This document shows positions 44,303-53,090 of a stretch of 64,000 bases of DNA, one piece after another. Below the pieces are notes generated by a model. It saw only the letters and a program-made list of their open reading frames with translations, had not been told where the DNA came from and searched no databases. Both the position numbers and the translations under genes were made by a program. The stretch is taken from the NCBI GenBank assembly GCA_963840275.1, contig CAWIYK010000005.1, positions 2,046,001 to 2,110,000 of the forward strand. Direction: 5' to 3'. The stretch's first letter is position 1. Each line of letters opens with the position of its first letter. This DNA comes from Actinophytocola sp963840275. Lineage in GTDB: Bacteria > Actinomycetota > Actinomycetes > Mycobacteriales > Pseudonocardiaceae.

Positions 44303-45202
44303 ATGACCACGCTCACCCGGATGACGAGCTCACTGCGGCGCAGCTGGGACGAGGGCATCCGCGTCGAGCGGGTCGCGTTCGTCGTGGGCGGCCTGCTCGT
44401 CGTGAGCGGACTCGTCCACCTCGTCGTCCTCGTCGTCTCCGGCGGCACCTGGACCGGGCCGCTGTCGCTGCGCAAGCCGACCACCTTCGGTCTCTCGTTT
44501 GGACTGACCCTGGCGACGATGGCGTGGGTGACGCACTTCATCCAGCTCTCCACCCGCGGCAGGAACCTGTTGCTCGGCGCGTTCACGGTGACGTGCGTCG
44601 TCGAGACGGCGCTGGTGTCGATGCAGGCGTGGCGCGGCGTGCCGTCCCACTTCAACTTCGAGACCGGTTTCGACTCTTCGGTGTCGACCGTGCTCGCGGC
44701 CGGCGGCTTCGCCATCGCGATCACCGTCACCGGGATGACGCTCGCCGCCTTCCGGTCGGTCGGCGACCAGTCCGCGACCATGCGGCTCGCGCTGCGGTTC
44801 GGGTTCGTGACGCTGCTCGTGGCGCTCGCGGTCGGCGCCGCGATGATCGCCACCGGGGCGACGGCGGCCCGCGGCCCCAACCCGGAGGTCGCGTACACGA
44901 CCGCAGGCTTCCTCAAGCCCGCGCATGCCGTCACCATGCACGCGATCCTCGTGGTTCCCGCGCTGGCATGGCTTCTGTCGTTCACCCGATGGAGTGAGAA
45001 CCACCAGCTGAAGATCATCCAGTTGAGTATCGTCGGATACTCGGTTCTGAGCCTCGTGGTGATCGCCGAGTCGGTCACGCACACGCCACCGCTCTCGGCT
45101 CCGCCCCTGGCCATGACCGCATCCGCCCTCGGTGCCGCCGCGCTCGCGGCGGCCGGGGTGCTCGGTCTGTACGGCGTCCTGGCCCGTCCGAGTCGACGTT
45201 GA
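44303..45202 (+). CDS. Multi-spanning membrane protein
   Basis: A protein of about 299 residues with seven or eight hydrophobic helices: VAFVVGGLLVVSGLVHLVVL, LSFGLTLATMAWVTHFI, LLLGAFTVTCVVETALV, a pair around AAGGFAIAITVTGMTL and FVTLLVALAVGAAMI, then HAVTMHAILVVPALAWLLSF and a last pair. Polar residues and His in the helices suggest transport or cofactor binding; I do not recognise a family. Start ATG at 44303 is preferred over 44267, neither with a strong SD. Confidence 0.7.
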   Translation: MTTLTRMTSSLRRSWDEGIRVERVAFVVGGLLVVSGLVHLVVLVVSGGTWTGPLSLRKPTTFGLSFGLTLATMAWVTHFIQLSTRGRNLLLGAFTVTCVVETALVSMQAWRGVPSHFNFETGFDSSVSTVLAAGGFAIAITVTGMTLAAFRSVGDQSATMRLALRFGFVTLLVALAVGAAMIATGATAARGPNPEVAYTTAGFLKPAHAVTMHAILVVPALAWLLSFTRWSENHQLKIIQLSIVGYSVLSLVVIAESVTHTPPLSAPPLAMTASALGAAALAAAGVLGLYGVLARPSRR

Positions 45203-45219
45203 GGCCGCGTCGCGATCAA

Positions 45220-45225
45220 TAGACT
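45220..45225 (+). promoter_or_regulatory. -10 box of a leaderless TetR gene
   Basis: TAGACT ends 6 nt before the GTG at 45232. TTGAGG at 45199-45204 could be a -35 box but the spacing is only 15 nt. Confidence 0.5.
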
Positions 45226-45231
45226 GGCTCG

Positions 45232-45861
45232 GTGCCGCCGAGGAAGTCGAAAACCGGAAGAACCCAACAGGAACGCAGCGCCGCGATGCGGCGACGGCTG
45301 CTCGACGCCACTGTCGACTGTCTCGTCCGGTACGGCTACGCGGGCACGACGACCACCAGGGTCACCGAGCTGGCCGGCGTCACGCGTGGCGCGCAGGTGC
45401 ACCACTTCCCCACCCGCGCCGACCTCGTCGCCGCGGCCGTCCGGCACCTCGCGCTCAAGCGCACCGAGCTGGCCCTCGAGAAGATCGCCGAGGTGCGGCG
45501 GTCCGCCGATCCGCTCGACGCGGCGCTGGACCTGCTGTGGGAGATCCACCAGGGCCCGGTCCTGTACGCCACCATCGAGATGTGGGTCGCCGCCCGCACC
45601 GACCCGGAGCTGCGCGAGCAGCTGACGCAGGTGGAGCCGGCCGCGCGCGCGTCGCTGATGGAGTTCGCGGAGGCCGCTTTCGGTGACTACGCGGTGCATC
45701 CGCGGTTCCGGCACATCATGTACACAGCCATGGACGCGGTCCGCGGCATCCTCCTCATGGGGCTGTCCGATCAGGACTCGACGAACCTCGACAAGCGCTG
45801 GCGACGCGCGAAGGCGGACCTGCGGGACCTGATCGACGCCGCGATGCCGCTGAAGCACTGA
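45232..45861 (+). CDS. TetR-family regulator
   Basis: A 209-residue repressor. HTH region: LLDATVDCLVRYGYAGTTTT, TRGAQVHHFPTRADLV. The C-terminal domain is of the common type with an LLWEIHQGPVLYATIEMW helix. GTG start with a -10 box 6 nt upstream, hence probably leaderless. It follows the membrane-protein gene by 29 bp and may regulate it. It converges with the TetR gene at 45876. Confidence 0.88.
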   Translation: MPPRKSKTGRTQQERSAAMRRRLLDATVDCLVRYGYAGTTTTRVTELAGVTRGAQVHHFPTRADLVAAAVRHLALKRTELALEKIAEVRRSADPLDAALDLLWEIHQGPVLYATIEMWVAARTDPELREQLTQVEPAARASLMEFAEAAFGDYAVHPRFRHIMYTAMDAVRGILLMGLSDQDSTNLDKRWRRAKADLRDLIDAAMPLKH

Positions 45862-45875
45862 GGCACCGCCGCGCG

Positions 45876-46475
45876 TCACGGTCGCATGAGCGGCGCGAGG
45901 TAGGCGCGGGCGAACGCGCGGACCGACTCGTCGGTGTCCAGCGGGATCGCGCTCTCCGGCATCAGCGTGAACGAGATCGCGAGGCGCACGAACAGCTCCG
46001 CGACGCCGGCCGGCGTGCGGTCGCCGACCGGGTCCGCCGAGCCGCCCTGCTGCACGAGGAAGTCCCGTGCGGCCGCGACCACCAGCGCGCCGTTGGTCGT
46101 GAGGTAGGGCAGCAACGCCTCCGGGTCCGACGCGAGCAGCCGGTTCAGCAGGCGGTCGGCCCGCGCGTACCGCACGCCGACCACGAACCCCTCGACGAGT
46201 CGTTCCTCCACAGTGGACACCTCGGCGACGGCCGCGGCGATGCTGCCGAAGAACCGCCGGGACTCCCGCACGAGCACCGCCTGCACCAGCGCGTCCTTGC
46301 CGTCGAAGCGGCGGTACAGCGTCGCACGGGACACCCCGGCCCGACGCGCCACCACGTCGACGTTCGTGCGCCGCAGCCCGTAGGTCAGGAACTCCTCGAG
46401 CGCTGCGTCCACAATGGACTCGCTGACGGCGTCGGTCGCCGGGTCGGCGAGGACCAGCTCGAGCAGCGAGCTCAT
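45876..46475 (-). CDS. TetR-family regulator of the DUF2236 operon
   Basis: A 199-residue repressor: HTH with FLTYGLRRTNVDVVARRAGV and SRATLYRRFDGKDALVQAV; C-terminal helical ligand domain. The ATG at 46475 overlaps the stop of the DUF2236 gene (ATGA), so both are made from one message. TetR/DUF2236 pairs are frequent in mycobacteria and relatives. Autoregulation is likely; no convincing operator could be fixed. Confidence 0.88.
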   Translation of the reverse strand: MSSLLELVLADPATDAVSESIVDAALEEFLTYGLRRTNVDVVARRAGVSRATLYRRFDGKDALVQAVLVRESRRFFGSIAAAVAEVSTVEERLVEGFVVGVRYARADRLLNRLLASDPEALLPYLTTNGALVVAAARDFLVQQGGSADPVGDRTPAGVAELFVRLAISFTLMPESAIPLDTDESVRAFARAYLAPLMRP

Positions 46476-47341
46476 CGCGGCACGCCGAGCGGCCCGACGC
46501 CAGCCCTGCGGTAGCCGGCGCGGGCCCGCGCCGTGTACCGCAGCCGTGCCGGCAGGAGCGGCCACGTCGTCCTGATGACCTGGCGCAGCCGCCGGTGCCG
46601 GCGCTCGTCGCGGTCGGTCCAGCGCTCCCCGATCAGCTCCCGCACCGGGGGCGGCAGCGTGCCGACCGAGTGCCACCAGAGCGGTTTGGCGCTGGGCCTG
46701 CGCGCCACCCGGTACAGCGCGGCCGGCACGAGCGGGAACGTCGCGGGCGGCTCCTTCGCGAACTCGATGAGCCCGCGCGCCGCGGGCGTGATCTCCAGCC
46801 GCTCCCGGCACATCCGGTCGAACCACGCCTCGAAGCTCGGCCAGTCCGGCGGCACGATCCGGTCGCTCACCCCGTACGCGCGGTAGGCCTGGCAGCCCTC
46901 CTGGTACAGCTGCTCCTTCTCCGCGTCGCTCATCGGGTGGTCGAACAGGTCGATCATCTGGAACAGCGCGTCGAAGATCGTCGCGTGCGCCCAGAAGTAG
47001 GTCTCCGGGTCGAGCGCGTGGTACCGCCTGCCCTGTGCGTCGGTGCCTTTGATGTGCGAGTGGTAGTCGCGGATCTTGCGCGCGGTCGCGTCCCCGTCGG
47101 GGTAGTCGAACGTCACGCCCTGGATCTCCGGCACCGACCGCAGCACCCGCTCCCACGGCTCGTTGAAGAAGTCCGAGTGGTGCTCGACGCCCGCGCCGAG
47201 GCCGGGATGCATGAGCTGCAGCAGTCCCGCCTTCACCAGGAGCAGGTAACCGCGGACCTCGCCCGCGTAACGCCAGTGCAGGGACCCGGGCCCCGGCATG
47301 TCGAGTGACGTCGCTTCCCGTGCCGCCTCGCCGGTGGTCAT
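46472..47341 (-). CDS. DUF2236/MpaB-type oxygenase-like protein
   Basis: A 289-residue DUF2236 protein, the family that includes latex-clearing protein and MpaB-like heme oxygenases. The characteristic histidine region is HPGLGAGVEHHSDFF near the start; a second conserved block YHALDPETYFWAHATIFDAL supplies HxxDPxxxxWxHA; the end is basic. The ATG at 47341 has GGGAG six bases upstream. Likely a membrane-associated or soluble heme protein; substrate unknown. Confidence 0.87.
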   Translation of the reverse strand: MTTGEAAREATSLDMPGPGSLHWRYAGEVRGYLLLVKAGLLQLMHPGLGAGVEHHSDFFNEPWERVLRSVPEIQGVTFDYPDGDATARKIRDYHSHIKGTDAQGRRYHALDPETYFWAHATIFDALFQMIDLFDHPMSDAEKEQLYQEGCQAYRAYGVSDRIVPPDWPSFEAWFDRMCRERLEITPAARGLIEFAKEPPATFPLVPAALYRVARRPSAKPLWWHSVGTLPPPVRELIGERWTDRDERRHRRLRQVIRTTWPLLPARLRYTARARAGYRRAGVGPLGVPR

Positions 47342-47390
47342 GGCAGCTCCCTGAGTCGGTGAGACACGTTTGAATCTTTGTATCAGGCTA

Positions 47391-47885
47391 CATTGGCTCG
47401 CTCCGCTCGCGTAATCACGGCCTGGTCCCGGCGTCTTCCCTCCTCCGTGCTCGGCGCTGACGCGCCTGCGCGCGAGCGTCACTCCAGACACCGGCGGCCA
47501 CTCACACAAGCCCTCACCCGCGACATTGGCTCGCTCCGCTCGCGTATTCGCGGCCTTGACCCGACGTCTTCCCTCCTCCGTGCTCGGCGCTGACGCGCCT
47601 GCGCGCGAGCGTCAGTCCAGACGCCGGCGGCCGCTCACACAAACCCTCACTGCCGACATTGGCTCGCTCCGCTCGCGTATTCGCGGCCTTGACCCGACGT
47701 CTTCCCTCCTCCGTGCTCGGCGCTGACGCGCCTGCGCGCGAGCGTCAGTCCAGACGCCGGCGGCCGCTCACACAAACCCTCACCCATGACATTGGCTCGC
47801 TCCGCTCGCGCAATCGCGGCCTGCGCCGGCGTCATCCGTCCTCCGTCACTCCAGACGCCGGCGGCCACTCACACAAGCCCTCACT
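47391..47885. repeat. 133-bp tandem repeat block, locus A
   Basis: Units begin CATTGGCTCGCTC at 47391, 47524, 47657 and 47790, an exact 133-bp period; the fourth is internally deleted and ends near 47885. Each unit has an outer stem CCGGCGTCT / AGACGCCGG (with variants) around an inner stem CTGACGC / GCGTCAG. Apparent frames inside are repeat artefacts. The 608-bp gap 47342-47949 holds nothing else but the flanking promoters. Confidence 0.92.
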
Positions 47886-47906
47886 CATGACGGCGGCGCT
47901 GGCCCT

Positions 47907-47943
47907 CTAACAGCGATAGCGACGGATTTACCAGCGATAGAGT
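47907..47943 (+). promoter_or_regulatory. Tandem tet-operator-like boxes and leaderless -10
   Basis: CTAACAGCGATAG (47907-47919) and TTACCAGCGATAG (47928-47940) are 21 bp apart and resemble the CTATCNNNGATAG core of tet operators. TAGAGT (47938-47943) is the -10 box, 6 nt before the GTG at 47950, so the second box overlaps the promoter. Confidence 0.6.
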
Positions 47944-47949
47944 GGGCGG

Positions 47950-48549
47950 GTGGAGAAGCGTGGGCTGAATCTCGACGTGATCACGAGAGCCGCCGTCCAA
48001 CTGCTGGACGAGGTGGGTCTCGCGGAGCTGAGCACGCGTCGGCTCGCCGCGAAGCTCGGTGTGCAGTCGCCGACGCTGTACTGGCACGTGAAGAACAAGG
48101 CCCAGCTCCTCGACCTGGTGGCGGAGGCGCTCTGCGCGGACGCGTTCGACATCGACGCCACGCTCGGCTGGCGCGACCAACTGGCCAGCGGGCTGCGGCA
48201 GTTCCGCGCGCTGCTGCTGGCCCACCGCGACGCCGCCGCCCTGCTGCGCGAGCGCCCGCCGACCGGGCCGCACCGGCTCGCCCACCTCGAGACGACCGCG
48301 CGCGTCCTGCTCGAGGCCGGCTTCTCCCCCGACGACGTCGCCGGGATCTCGCGGCTCCTGTCCGCGCACGTGCTGGACTCGGTGCCGGTCCCGCCTACGG
48401 AACCCGCCGAGCCCGGCCCGGTGCCGGCGGCGGACTACCCGAACCTGAGCCGCGTCGCGCCCGCGTTCGACAGGCTCTCCGACACCGACCTCTTCGAGGT
48501 CGGCGTGACAGTCGTCCTCGACGGGCTGGAACATCGCCTCCTACGCTGA
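47950..48549 (+). CDS. TetR-family regulator resembling classical TetR
   Basis: A 199-residue repressor with an N-terminus strikingly similar to tetracycline repressors: LNLDVITRAAVQLLDEVGLA, STRRLAAKLGVQSPTLYWHV, KNKAQLLDLVAEALC. The C-terminal domain is of the TetR_C_1 type. No tetracycline pump is adjacent; the next gene is a LysR regulator. GTG start, leaderless layout. The paired boxes upstream suggest autoregulation. Confidence 0.88.
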   Translation: MEKRGLNLDVITRAAVQLLDEVGLAELSTRRLAAKLGVQSPTLYWHVKNKAQLLDLVAEALCADAFDIDATLGWRDQLASGLRQFRALLLAHRDAAALLRERPPTGPHRLAHLETTARVLLEAGFSPDDVAGISRLLSAHVLDSVPVPPTEPAEPGPVPAADYPNLSRVAPAFDRLSDTDLFEVGVTVVLDGLEHRLLR

Positions 48550-48553
48550 GCGC

Positions 48554-49501
48554 GTGGACCTCGAGCTGCGGCACCTCAAAGTGGTGTGCGCGATAGCCGA
48601 ACACGGCAGCGTCACCAAGGCGGCCGCGCGGCTCGGGCTCGCGCAGCCCGCACTCACCGCGCAGCTCAACCGCATCGAGCGGGCGCTCGGCGGACCGCTG
48701 TTCGAGCGCGACCACCGCGGCGCGCGGCCGACGCCGCTCGGCGAGCTCGTGCTCTCCCGCGCGAAGGTGCTGCTGCCGGCGGTCGCGGACCTGCGGCACG
48801 AGGCGGCCCGGCTGACCAGCACGCCGACGACGACCATCCGCTACCGGATCGGCTCGGTCGGCAACTCCATGGTCAGCGGGCTGATGCGCAGGCTGTCCGA
48901 TGCCCGGCCGGACACGAGCGTCACCACACAGGCGTCCTGGTCGGCGGTCGAGCTGACCGAGCTGGTCGCCGCGGGCCGCCTGGACTTCGCGATCGTCGGC
49001 GTCTGCGGTGACGCGCCGCCGCCGAGTGGCCTCGAATGGCGGCTCGTGGCGGTCGACGTGGTCGGCGTGCTCCTCGCCGACGACCACCCGCTGGCCGGCG
49101 GCGACGAGGTCGACCTCGCCGACTTCGCCGACTCCCGCTGGGCGGCGACGCCGGGCGACGGCTGCTTCGCCGAGTGCTTCGCCGCGGCCTGCGCGCGGGC
49201 CGGGTTCACGCCGGAACCCATGTACGAGACCGATCTGCGGGTGTGTCTGGACCTGGTGCAGAACGGGCAGGCGGTCGCGCTGTGCCAGCCGACGTTCCGC
49301 GAGCAGCCCGGCGTGCGCGGGTACCCGTTCGCCGGCGCGCCGCTGCGCTGGCGCCACCTCGTCGGCTGGCACCCGGACGCGCCGGCCGACGCGGTCGCGG
49401 CGCAGGTCCACGAGCACGCGCGCGGGGCCTACCGGGACTCGCTGCGGCACAGCCCCTCCTACGCCGGTTGGCTCGACCGCCACCCCGGTTACGGCGCATA
49501 A
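48554..49501 (+). CDS. LysR-family regulator
   Basis: A 315-residue LysR protein: HTH LELRHLKVVCAIAEHGSVTK, ARLGLAQPALTAQLNRIERA, and a periplasmic-binding-like effector domain from about residue 90 (YRIGSVGNSMVSGL). TACGCT lies 6 nt before the GTG, inside the end of the upstream TetR gene, so it may have its own leaderless transcript as well as read-through. It precedes the secreted protease gene by 103 bp and could regulate it. Confidence 0.88.
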   Translation: MDLELRHLKVVCAIAEHGSVTKAAARLGLAQPALTAQLNRIERALGGPLFERDHRGARPTPLGELVLSRAKVLLPAVADLRHEAARLTSTPTTTIRYRIGSVGNSMVSGLMRRLSDARPDTSVTTQASWSAVELTELVAAGRLDFAIVGVCGDAPPPSGLEWRLVAVDVVGVLLADDHPLAGGDEVDLADFADSRWAATPGDGCFAECFAAACARAGFTPEPMYETDLRVCLDLVQNGQAVALCQPTFREQPGVRGYPFAGAPLRWRHLVGWHPDAPADAVAAQVHEHARGAYRDSLRHSPSYAGWLDRHPGYGA

Positions 49502-49604
49502 GACCGCTGTTATGCCCTAACTGGTATGTCCCCGCAGGTCACCAACCTGTCTAGCGTCTCCCTTGTTGATCCACCCTGCACCGATGTCAAGGGAGACACG
49601 GAAC

Positions 49605-51035
49605 ATGGATCGAAGACTCCAGTCAGGAATTTTCGCGGCCGTGGCCGCGCTCGCGACCGTGCTGGCACCGACCGCGACGGCCGCGCCCGCACCGGCGCCG
49701 TCGGACCCGGGCATGCTCGCCGCCCTGCAGCGCGACCTCGGTCTCACCGCGGACCAGGCCGCGACCCGGCTCGCCACCGAGAAGCAGGCGAACGACACGA
49801 ACCTGTTGCTGCGCAAGGATCTCGGTGCCACCTACGGCGGTGGCTGGCTCAGCGGCGACCGGCTGGTCGTCGGCGTCACGGACACCGCGGCGGCCGACGT
49901 GGTGCGCGCGAGCGGCGCGTCGGCCAAGGTCGTCACCCGCAGCGAGGCGACCCTCGAGGGCGTCCGATCGTCCTTGGACGCCAACAAGTCCAGGGCGCCG
50001 AAGACGGTTCCCGGCTGGTACGTGGACGTGCCGACGAACACCGTCGTGGTGTTGTCGCGGTCGTCCGCGCTCGACGCGGCGTGGCGGTTCGTGCGTGGCA
50101 GTGGCGTGGACGGCGCCGCCGTGCGAGTAGTCGCGTCGAACGAGTCGCCGCGCCCGCTGATCGACGTGGTCGGCGGCAACGCGTACTACATCGGCTCCGG
50201 CACCCGCTGCTCCGTCGGCTTCTCGGTCACCGGCGGGTTCGTCACGGCAGGGCACTGCGGCCGGACCGGCGCGACGACCACCCAGCCGAGCGGGCAGTTC
50301 GCGGGTTCGAGCTTCCCCGGCAACGACTACGCCTTCGTGCGGGTCAGCGCCGGCAACACCCCGATCGGCGCGGTGAACAACTACGCGGGCGGCCGGGTGG
50401 CGGTGGCCGGCTCGCAGGACGCGGCCGTCGGCTCGACCGTGTGCCGGTCCGGCTCGACCACCGGTTGGCACTGCGGCTCGATCCAGGCCCGCAACGCGTC
50501 GGTGACCTACCCCGAGGGCACGATCACCGGGCTGATCAGGACGAACGTGTGCGCCGAGCCGGGTGACTCCGGCGGTTCGCTGATTGCCGGCAACCAGGCG
50601 CAGGGCGTGACGTCCGGCGGGTCGGGCAACTGCTCGTCCGGCGGGACGACGTACTTCCAGCCGGTGAACGAGATCCTGCAGGCGTACAGCCTGTCGCTGG
50701 TGACGAACGGTGGCGGCGAGCCGCCCGGCGGCGAGTGCGAGGGGTCGCTCACCGGCAACCTCGCGTCCGGCGCGAGCGCCATCCAGCCGAACAACAGCTA
50801 CTACCAGTCCACGGCCGCCGGCGCGCACACCGGCTGCCTCGACGGCCCCGCCGGCGCGGACTTCGACCTGTACCTGCAGAGGTGGAACGGCTCGACCTGG
50901 GCCGACGTGGCGAGCGCGACGAGCCCGCAACCCGACGAGACGTTGTCCTACAACGGATCCGCCGGGTACTACCGGTACCGCGTGCACGCCTACAGCGGCT
51001 CCGGGACGTACACGCTCGGTATGACGAGACCGTGA
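49605..51035 (+). CDS. Secreted streptogrisin-type serine protease
   Basis: A 476-residue S1 peptidase of the alpha-lytic/streptogrisin family. ATG at 49605 has GGGAG 9 nt upstream and gives a signal peptide (SGIFAAVAALATVLAPTATA); an N-terminal prodomain with GLTADQAATRLATEKQA folds the enzyme. Catalytic residues: His near 217 in TAGHCG, Asp near 241 in GNDYAFVRV, Ser near 321 in EPGDSGGSL. A PGG linker leads to a C-terminal PPC-like domain (GADFDLYLQRWNGSTWADVA, YRYRVHAYSGSGTYTLG). Confidence 0.92.
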   Translation: MDRRLQSGIFAAVAALATVLAPTATAAPAPAPSDPGMLAALQRDLGLTADQAATRLATEKQANDTNLLLRKDLGATYGGGWLSGDRLVVGVTDTAAADVVRASGASAKVVTRSEATLEGVRSSLDANKSRAPKTVPGWYVDVPTNTVVVLSRSSALDAAWRFVRGSGVDGAAVRVVASNESPRPLIDVVGGNAYYIGSGTRCSVGFSVTGGFVTAGHCGRTGATTTQPSGQFAGSSFPGNDYAFVRVSAGNTPIGAVNNYAGGRVAVAGSQDAAVGSTVCRSGSTTGWHCGSIQARNASVTYPEGTITGLIRTNVCAEPGDSGGSLIAGNQAQGVTSGGSGNCSSGGTTYFQPVNEILQAYSLSLVTNGGGEPPGGECEGSLTGNLASGASAIQPNNSYYQSTAAGAHTGCLDGPAGADFDLYLQRWNGSTWADVASATSPQPDETLSYNGSAGYYRYRVHAYSGSGTYTLGMTRP

Positions 51036-51096
51036 GTCGACGCCACGGCCGCGCCGGGTTCGGTGCGGCCGTGGCCCTACGGCAAGGAGCCCGCCG

Positions 51097-51399
51097 ATGA
51101 CCGTCGTGGACGTCGACCGCCTCGTCGACGACCTCGCCGACGTGGTGCCCGGAGCGGTGCGCGCGGTGTGGTGCTCTGAGGACGGCCTGCCGCTCGCGAC
51201 GTCGGCCGGTCTGCCGACGGCCGTCGCGGCCCAGCTGGCGGCGTTCGCCGCGGGCATCGCCGGCCTGACCGCGGGCGCCGCCGAGCTGCTCGGCATCGCC
51301 CCGGTGCGGCACACGACGGTCGAGATGACCCGCGGGGTCCTCGTGCTACGCAGCTTCCCGGACGGCACACACCTGGCAGTGCTGACGAACCGGGAATGA
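51097..51399 (+). CDS. Roadblock/LC7 domain protein
   Basis: A 100-residue single-domain roadblock/LC7 protein (LVDDLADVVPGAVRAVWCSE, DGLPLATSAGLP). In actinobacteria these usually sit in four-gene conservons with a sensor kinase-like ATPase, DUF742 protein and a small GTPase; none is present here, so this one is solitary. SD AAGGAG precedes the ATG. A 181-bp inverted repeat begins 4 nt after its stop. Confidence 0.87.
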   Translation: MTVVDVDRLVDDLADVVPGAVRAVWCSEDGLPLATSAGLPTAVAAQLAAFAAGIAGLTAGAAELLGIAPVRHTTVEMTRGVLVLRSFPDGTHLAVLTNRE

Positions 51400-51402
51400 G
51401 GG

Positions 51403-51583
51403 GGGTGCGGCCTCCGGCCCCCGAACCCACGCTACCGCCCACCACCGACGGAAACGGTTACCCGCCGGTGGGTCTGTGCACAGCCGCCCTCGCTGTGGAC
51501 AACCCACGGGTTTGCCGGCGGACGCGGCCCGGGACCGTCGGTGTCCACCGGTAACGTGGTTCGAGGGGCCGGAGGCCACACCC
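51403..51583. repeat. 181-bp long inverted repeat (MITE-like or giant hairpin)
   Basis: The left end GGGTGCGGCCTCCGGCCCC and the right end (GGGGCCGGAGGCCACACCC) are near-perfect reverse complements, and the similarity continues inward: ACGCTACCG/ACGTTACCG, ACCGACGG, GTGGGT and CACAGC, down to a 7-nt centre CGCCCTC at 51485-51491. About 75-80 percent of each arm pairs. It starts 4 nt after a stop codon. Confidence 0.8.
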
Positions 51584-51664
51584 GCCCGCCGGCGGAACGT
51601 TCCTCTCCCAGGTCGTCGACGTAGGTCCTACCGTGGGGTTGTCGCCACTTCGGGAGGTACGCAG

Positions 51665-52072
51665 ATGACGTTGTTCCGCCGTCGACAGGCTCGTACCGGG
51701 GCGACCGGCGCCACGATCGCGGAGGGGTGGCACGGCCTGCGGTGGGGTGCTCCCCTCTCGGAGTTCCGGACCACGTTCCCGTCGGCGACGCTGAACGAGA
51801 GTGGCTGGTGGCGGACCGGTCAGGACCCGGAGCCGTTCTGTGGGGTCGAGATGGCCATCACCCAGTACGCGTTCAACGACCACGACGAGCTGTGCACGGT
51901 GGCGTTCATCCCGGAAACGGAGAACCGGTCCCGACTTCCCGTGGCCGCCATCAACGAGTTGGGTGTGCCCGAGGGCATGGACCTGTGCTGGACCCTCGGC
52001 GACGTCGTCGCGGAGATCAAGATGGCCGGCGTGGTCGCCACGCTGACGCATCCCACTTTCGCCGACCGGTAG
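51665..52072 (+). CDS. Conserved hypothetical protein
   Basis: A 135-residue soluble protein beginning with basic MTLFRRRQARTG, then GWHGLRWGAPLSEFRTTFP, a globular alpha/beta body with many Glu/Asp, and ending LTHPTFADR. The WGxxLSEFRxxFP pattern resembles small uncharacterised proteins that track calcium-binding or stress proteins, but I cannot name it. GGGAGG lies 8 nt upstream of the ATG. Confidence 0.72.
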   Translation: MTLFRRRQARTGATGATIAEGWHGLRWGAPLSEFRTTFPSATLNESGWWRTGQDPEPFCGVEMAITQYAFNDHDELCTVAFIPETENRSRLPVAAINELGVPEGMDLCWTLGDVVAEIKMAGVVATLTHPTFADR

Positions 52073-52160
52073 GCCCGGCTCGCCCCACATCGAGACGACG
52101 CCGCCGGGATCCCACTACCCGAACCTGCGATCCCCGCGCGGTACCGCACCGCGAACCGGT

Positions 52161-52186
52161 CCGCGCACTCGGCGGGGTGTGCGCGG
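52161..52186. terminator. Bidirectional hairpin between convergent genes
   Basis: CCGCGCAC (52161-52168) and GTGCGCGG (52179-52186) pair perfectly around a 10-nt loop between convergent genes. Confidence 0.6.
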
Positions 52187-52212
52187 TCAGGTCCGCCGGG
52201 TCCGAGGTGCTC

Positions 52213-53076
52213 CTACTTGCTGTAGTCGTAGAAGCCGCGGCTGCTCTTCTTGCCGAGCAGCCCCGCGTCGACCATGCGCAGCAGCAGCGGCGGCGGCGAG
52301 TACAGCGGCTCCTTGAACTCCGCGTACATCGACTCCGCGATCGCCTTCGTGGTGTCCAGTCCGATGAGGTCGGTCAGCGCGAGCGGGCCCATCGGGTGCG
52401 CGCAGCCCTGGATCATGCCGGTGTCGATGTCCTCGGCGGACGCGAAGCCGGACTCCAGCATCCGGATCGCCGACAGCAGGTAGGGCACCAGCAGCGCGTT
52501 CACCACGAAGCCGGCGCGGTCCTGCGACAGGATCACTTCCTTGCCCAGCTTCGACTCCGCGAACTCCTGTGCCGCGGCCCGCGTCTCGTCGCCGGTCAGC
52601 AGCGACGGCACCAGCTCCACCAGCTTCAGCACCGGCACCGGGTTGAAGAAGTGGATGCCGATCACCCGCTGCGGCCGCGACGTGGCCATGCCCAGCTTCA
52701 TGATCGGGATCGACGACGTGTTCGACGCGAAGATCGCCTCCGGGTCGGTGACCACCTTGTCGAGGCTCGCGAACACCTCGGTCTTGGCCTGCTCGTTCTC
52801 GGCCACCGCCTCGACCACCAACTGGCGGTCGGCGAACTCGCCGAGATCGGAGGTGAACCGGATCCGCCCGAACGCCTCGGCCCGCTCGTCCTCCGACAGC
52901 TTGCCGCTGCGCACCGCCCTCGACAGGGACTTCTCGACCCGCGCGCGGCCGGCGGCCAGCGCGTCGTCGGACACCTCGTTGACGACGACGTCCAGCCCGG
53001 CCCGCGCGCACACCTCCGCGATGCCCGACCCCATGAGGCCGCACCCGACGACGCCGACCCGCTCGATCTCAGTCAC
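52213..53076 (-). CDS. 3-hydroxybutyryl-CoA dehydrogenase
   Basis: A 287-residue NAD(P)-dependent 3-hydroxyacyl-CoA dehydrogenase. The cofactor loop is VGVVGCGLMGSGIAE; catalytic residues lie in FASNTSSIPI and RVIGIHFFNPVPVL; the C-terminal domain is complete (ALLVPYLLSAIRML, HPMGPLALTDLIGLD). It follows icmF by 14 nt, so isobutyryl-CoA converted to butyryl-CoA can be oxidised further. GTG at 53076 with GGAGGG upstream. Could serve butanoyl-CoA/PHB routes as well. Confidence 0.93.
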   Translation of the reverse strand: MTEIERVGVVGCGLMGSGIAEVCARAGLDVVVNEVSDDALAAGRARVEKSLSRAVRSGKLSEDERAEAFGRIRFTSDLGEFADRQLVVEAVAENEQAKTEVFASLDKVVTDPEAIFASNTSSIPIMKLGMATSRPQRVIGIHFFNPVPVLKLVELVPSLLTGDETRAAAQEFAESKLGKEVILSQDRAGFVVNALLVPYLLSAIRMLESGFASAEDIDTGMIQGCAHPMGPLALTDLIGLDTTKAIAESMYAEFKEPLYSPPPLLLRMVDAGLLGKKSSRGFYDYSK

Positions 53077-53090
53077 AAACCCTCCGAAAG

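Noticed and set aside
47391..47885. CRISPR array
   Set aside because: Unit length is 133 bp with no alternation of constant repeat and variable spacer, and no cas genes are present.
47378..47910. Tandem 60-80-residue frames starting MARSARV or similar
   Set aside because: They are the 133-bp repeat read in one frame. Lengths and starts follow the repeat period, with no ribosome-binding sites.
51403..51583. Simple rho-independent terminator
   Set aside because: Arms are about 85 bp and no T-run follows; far beyond terminator size, so it is reported as a long inverted repeat.
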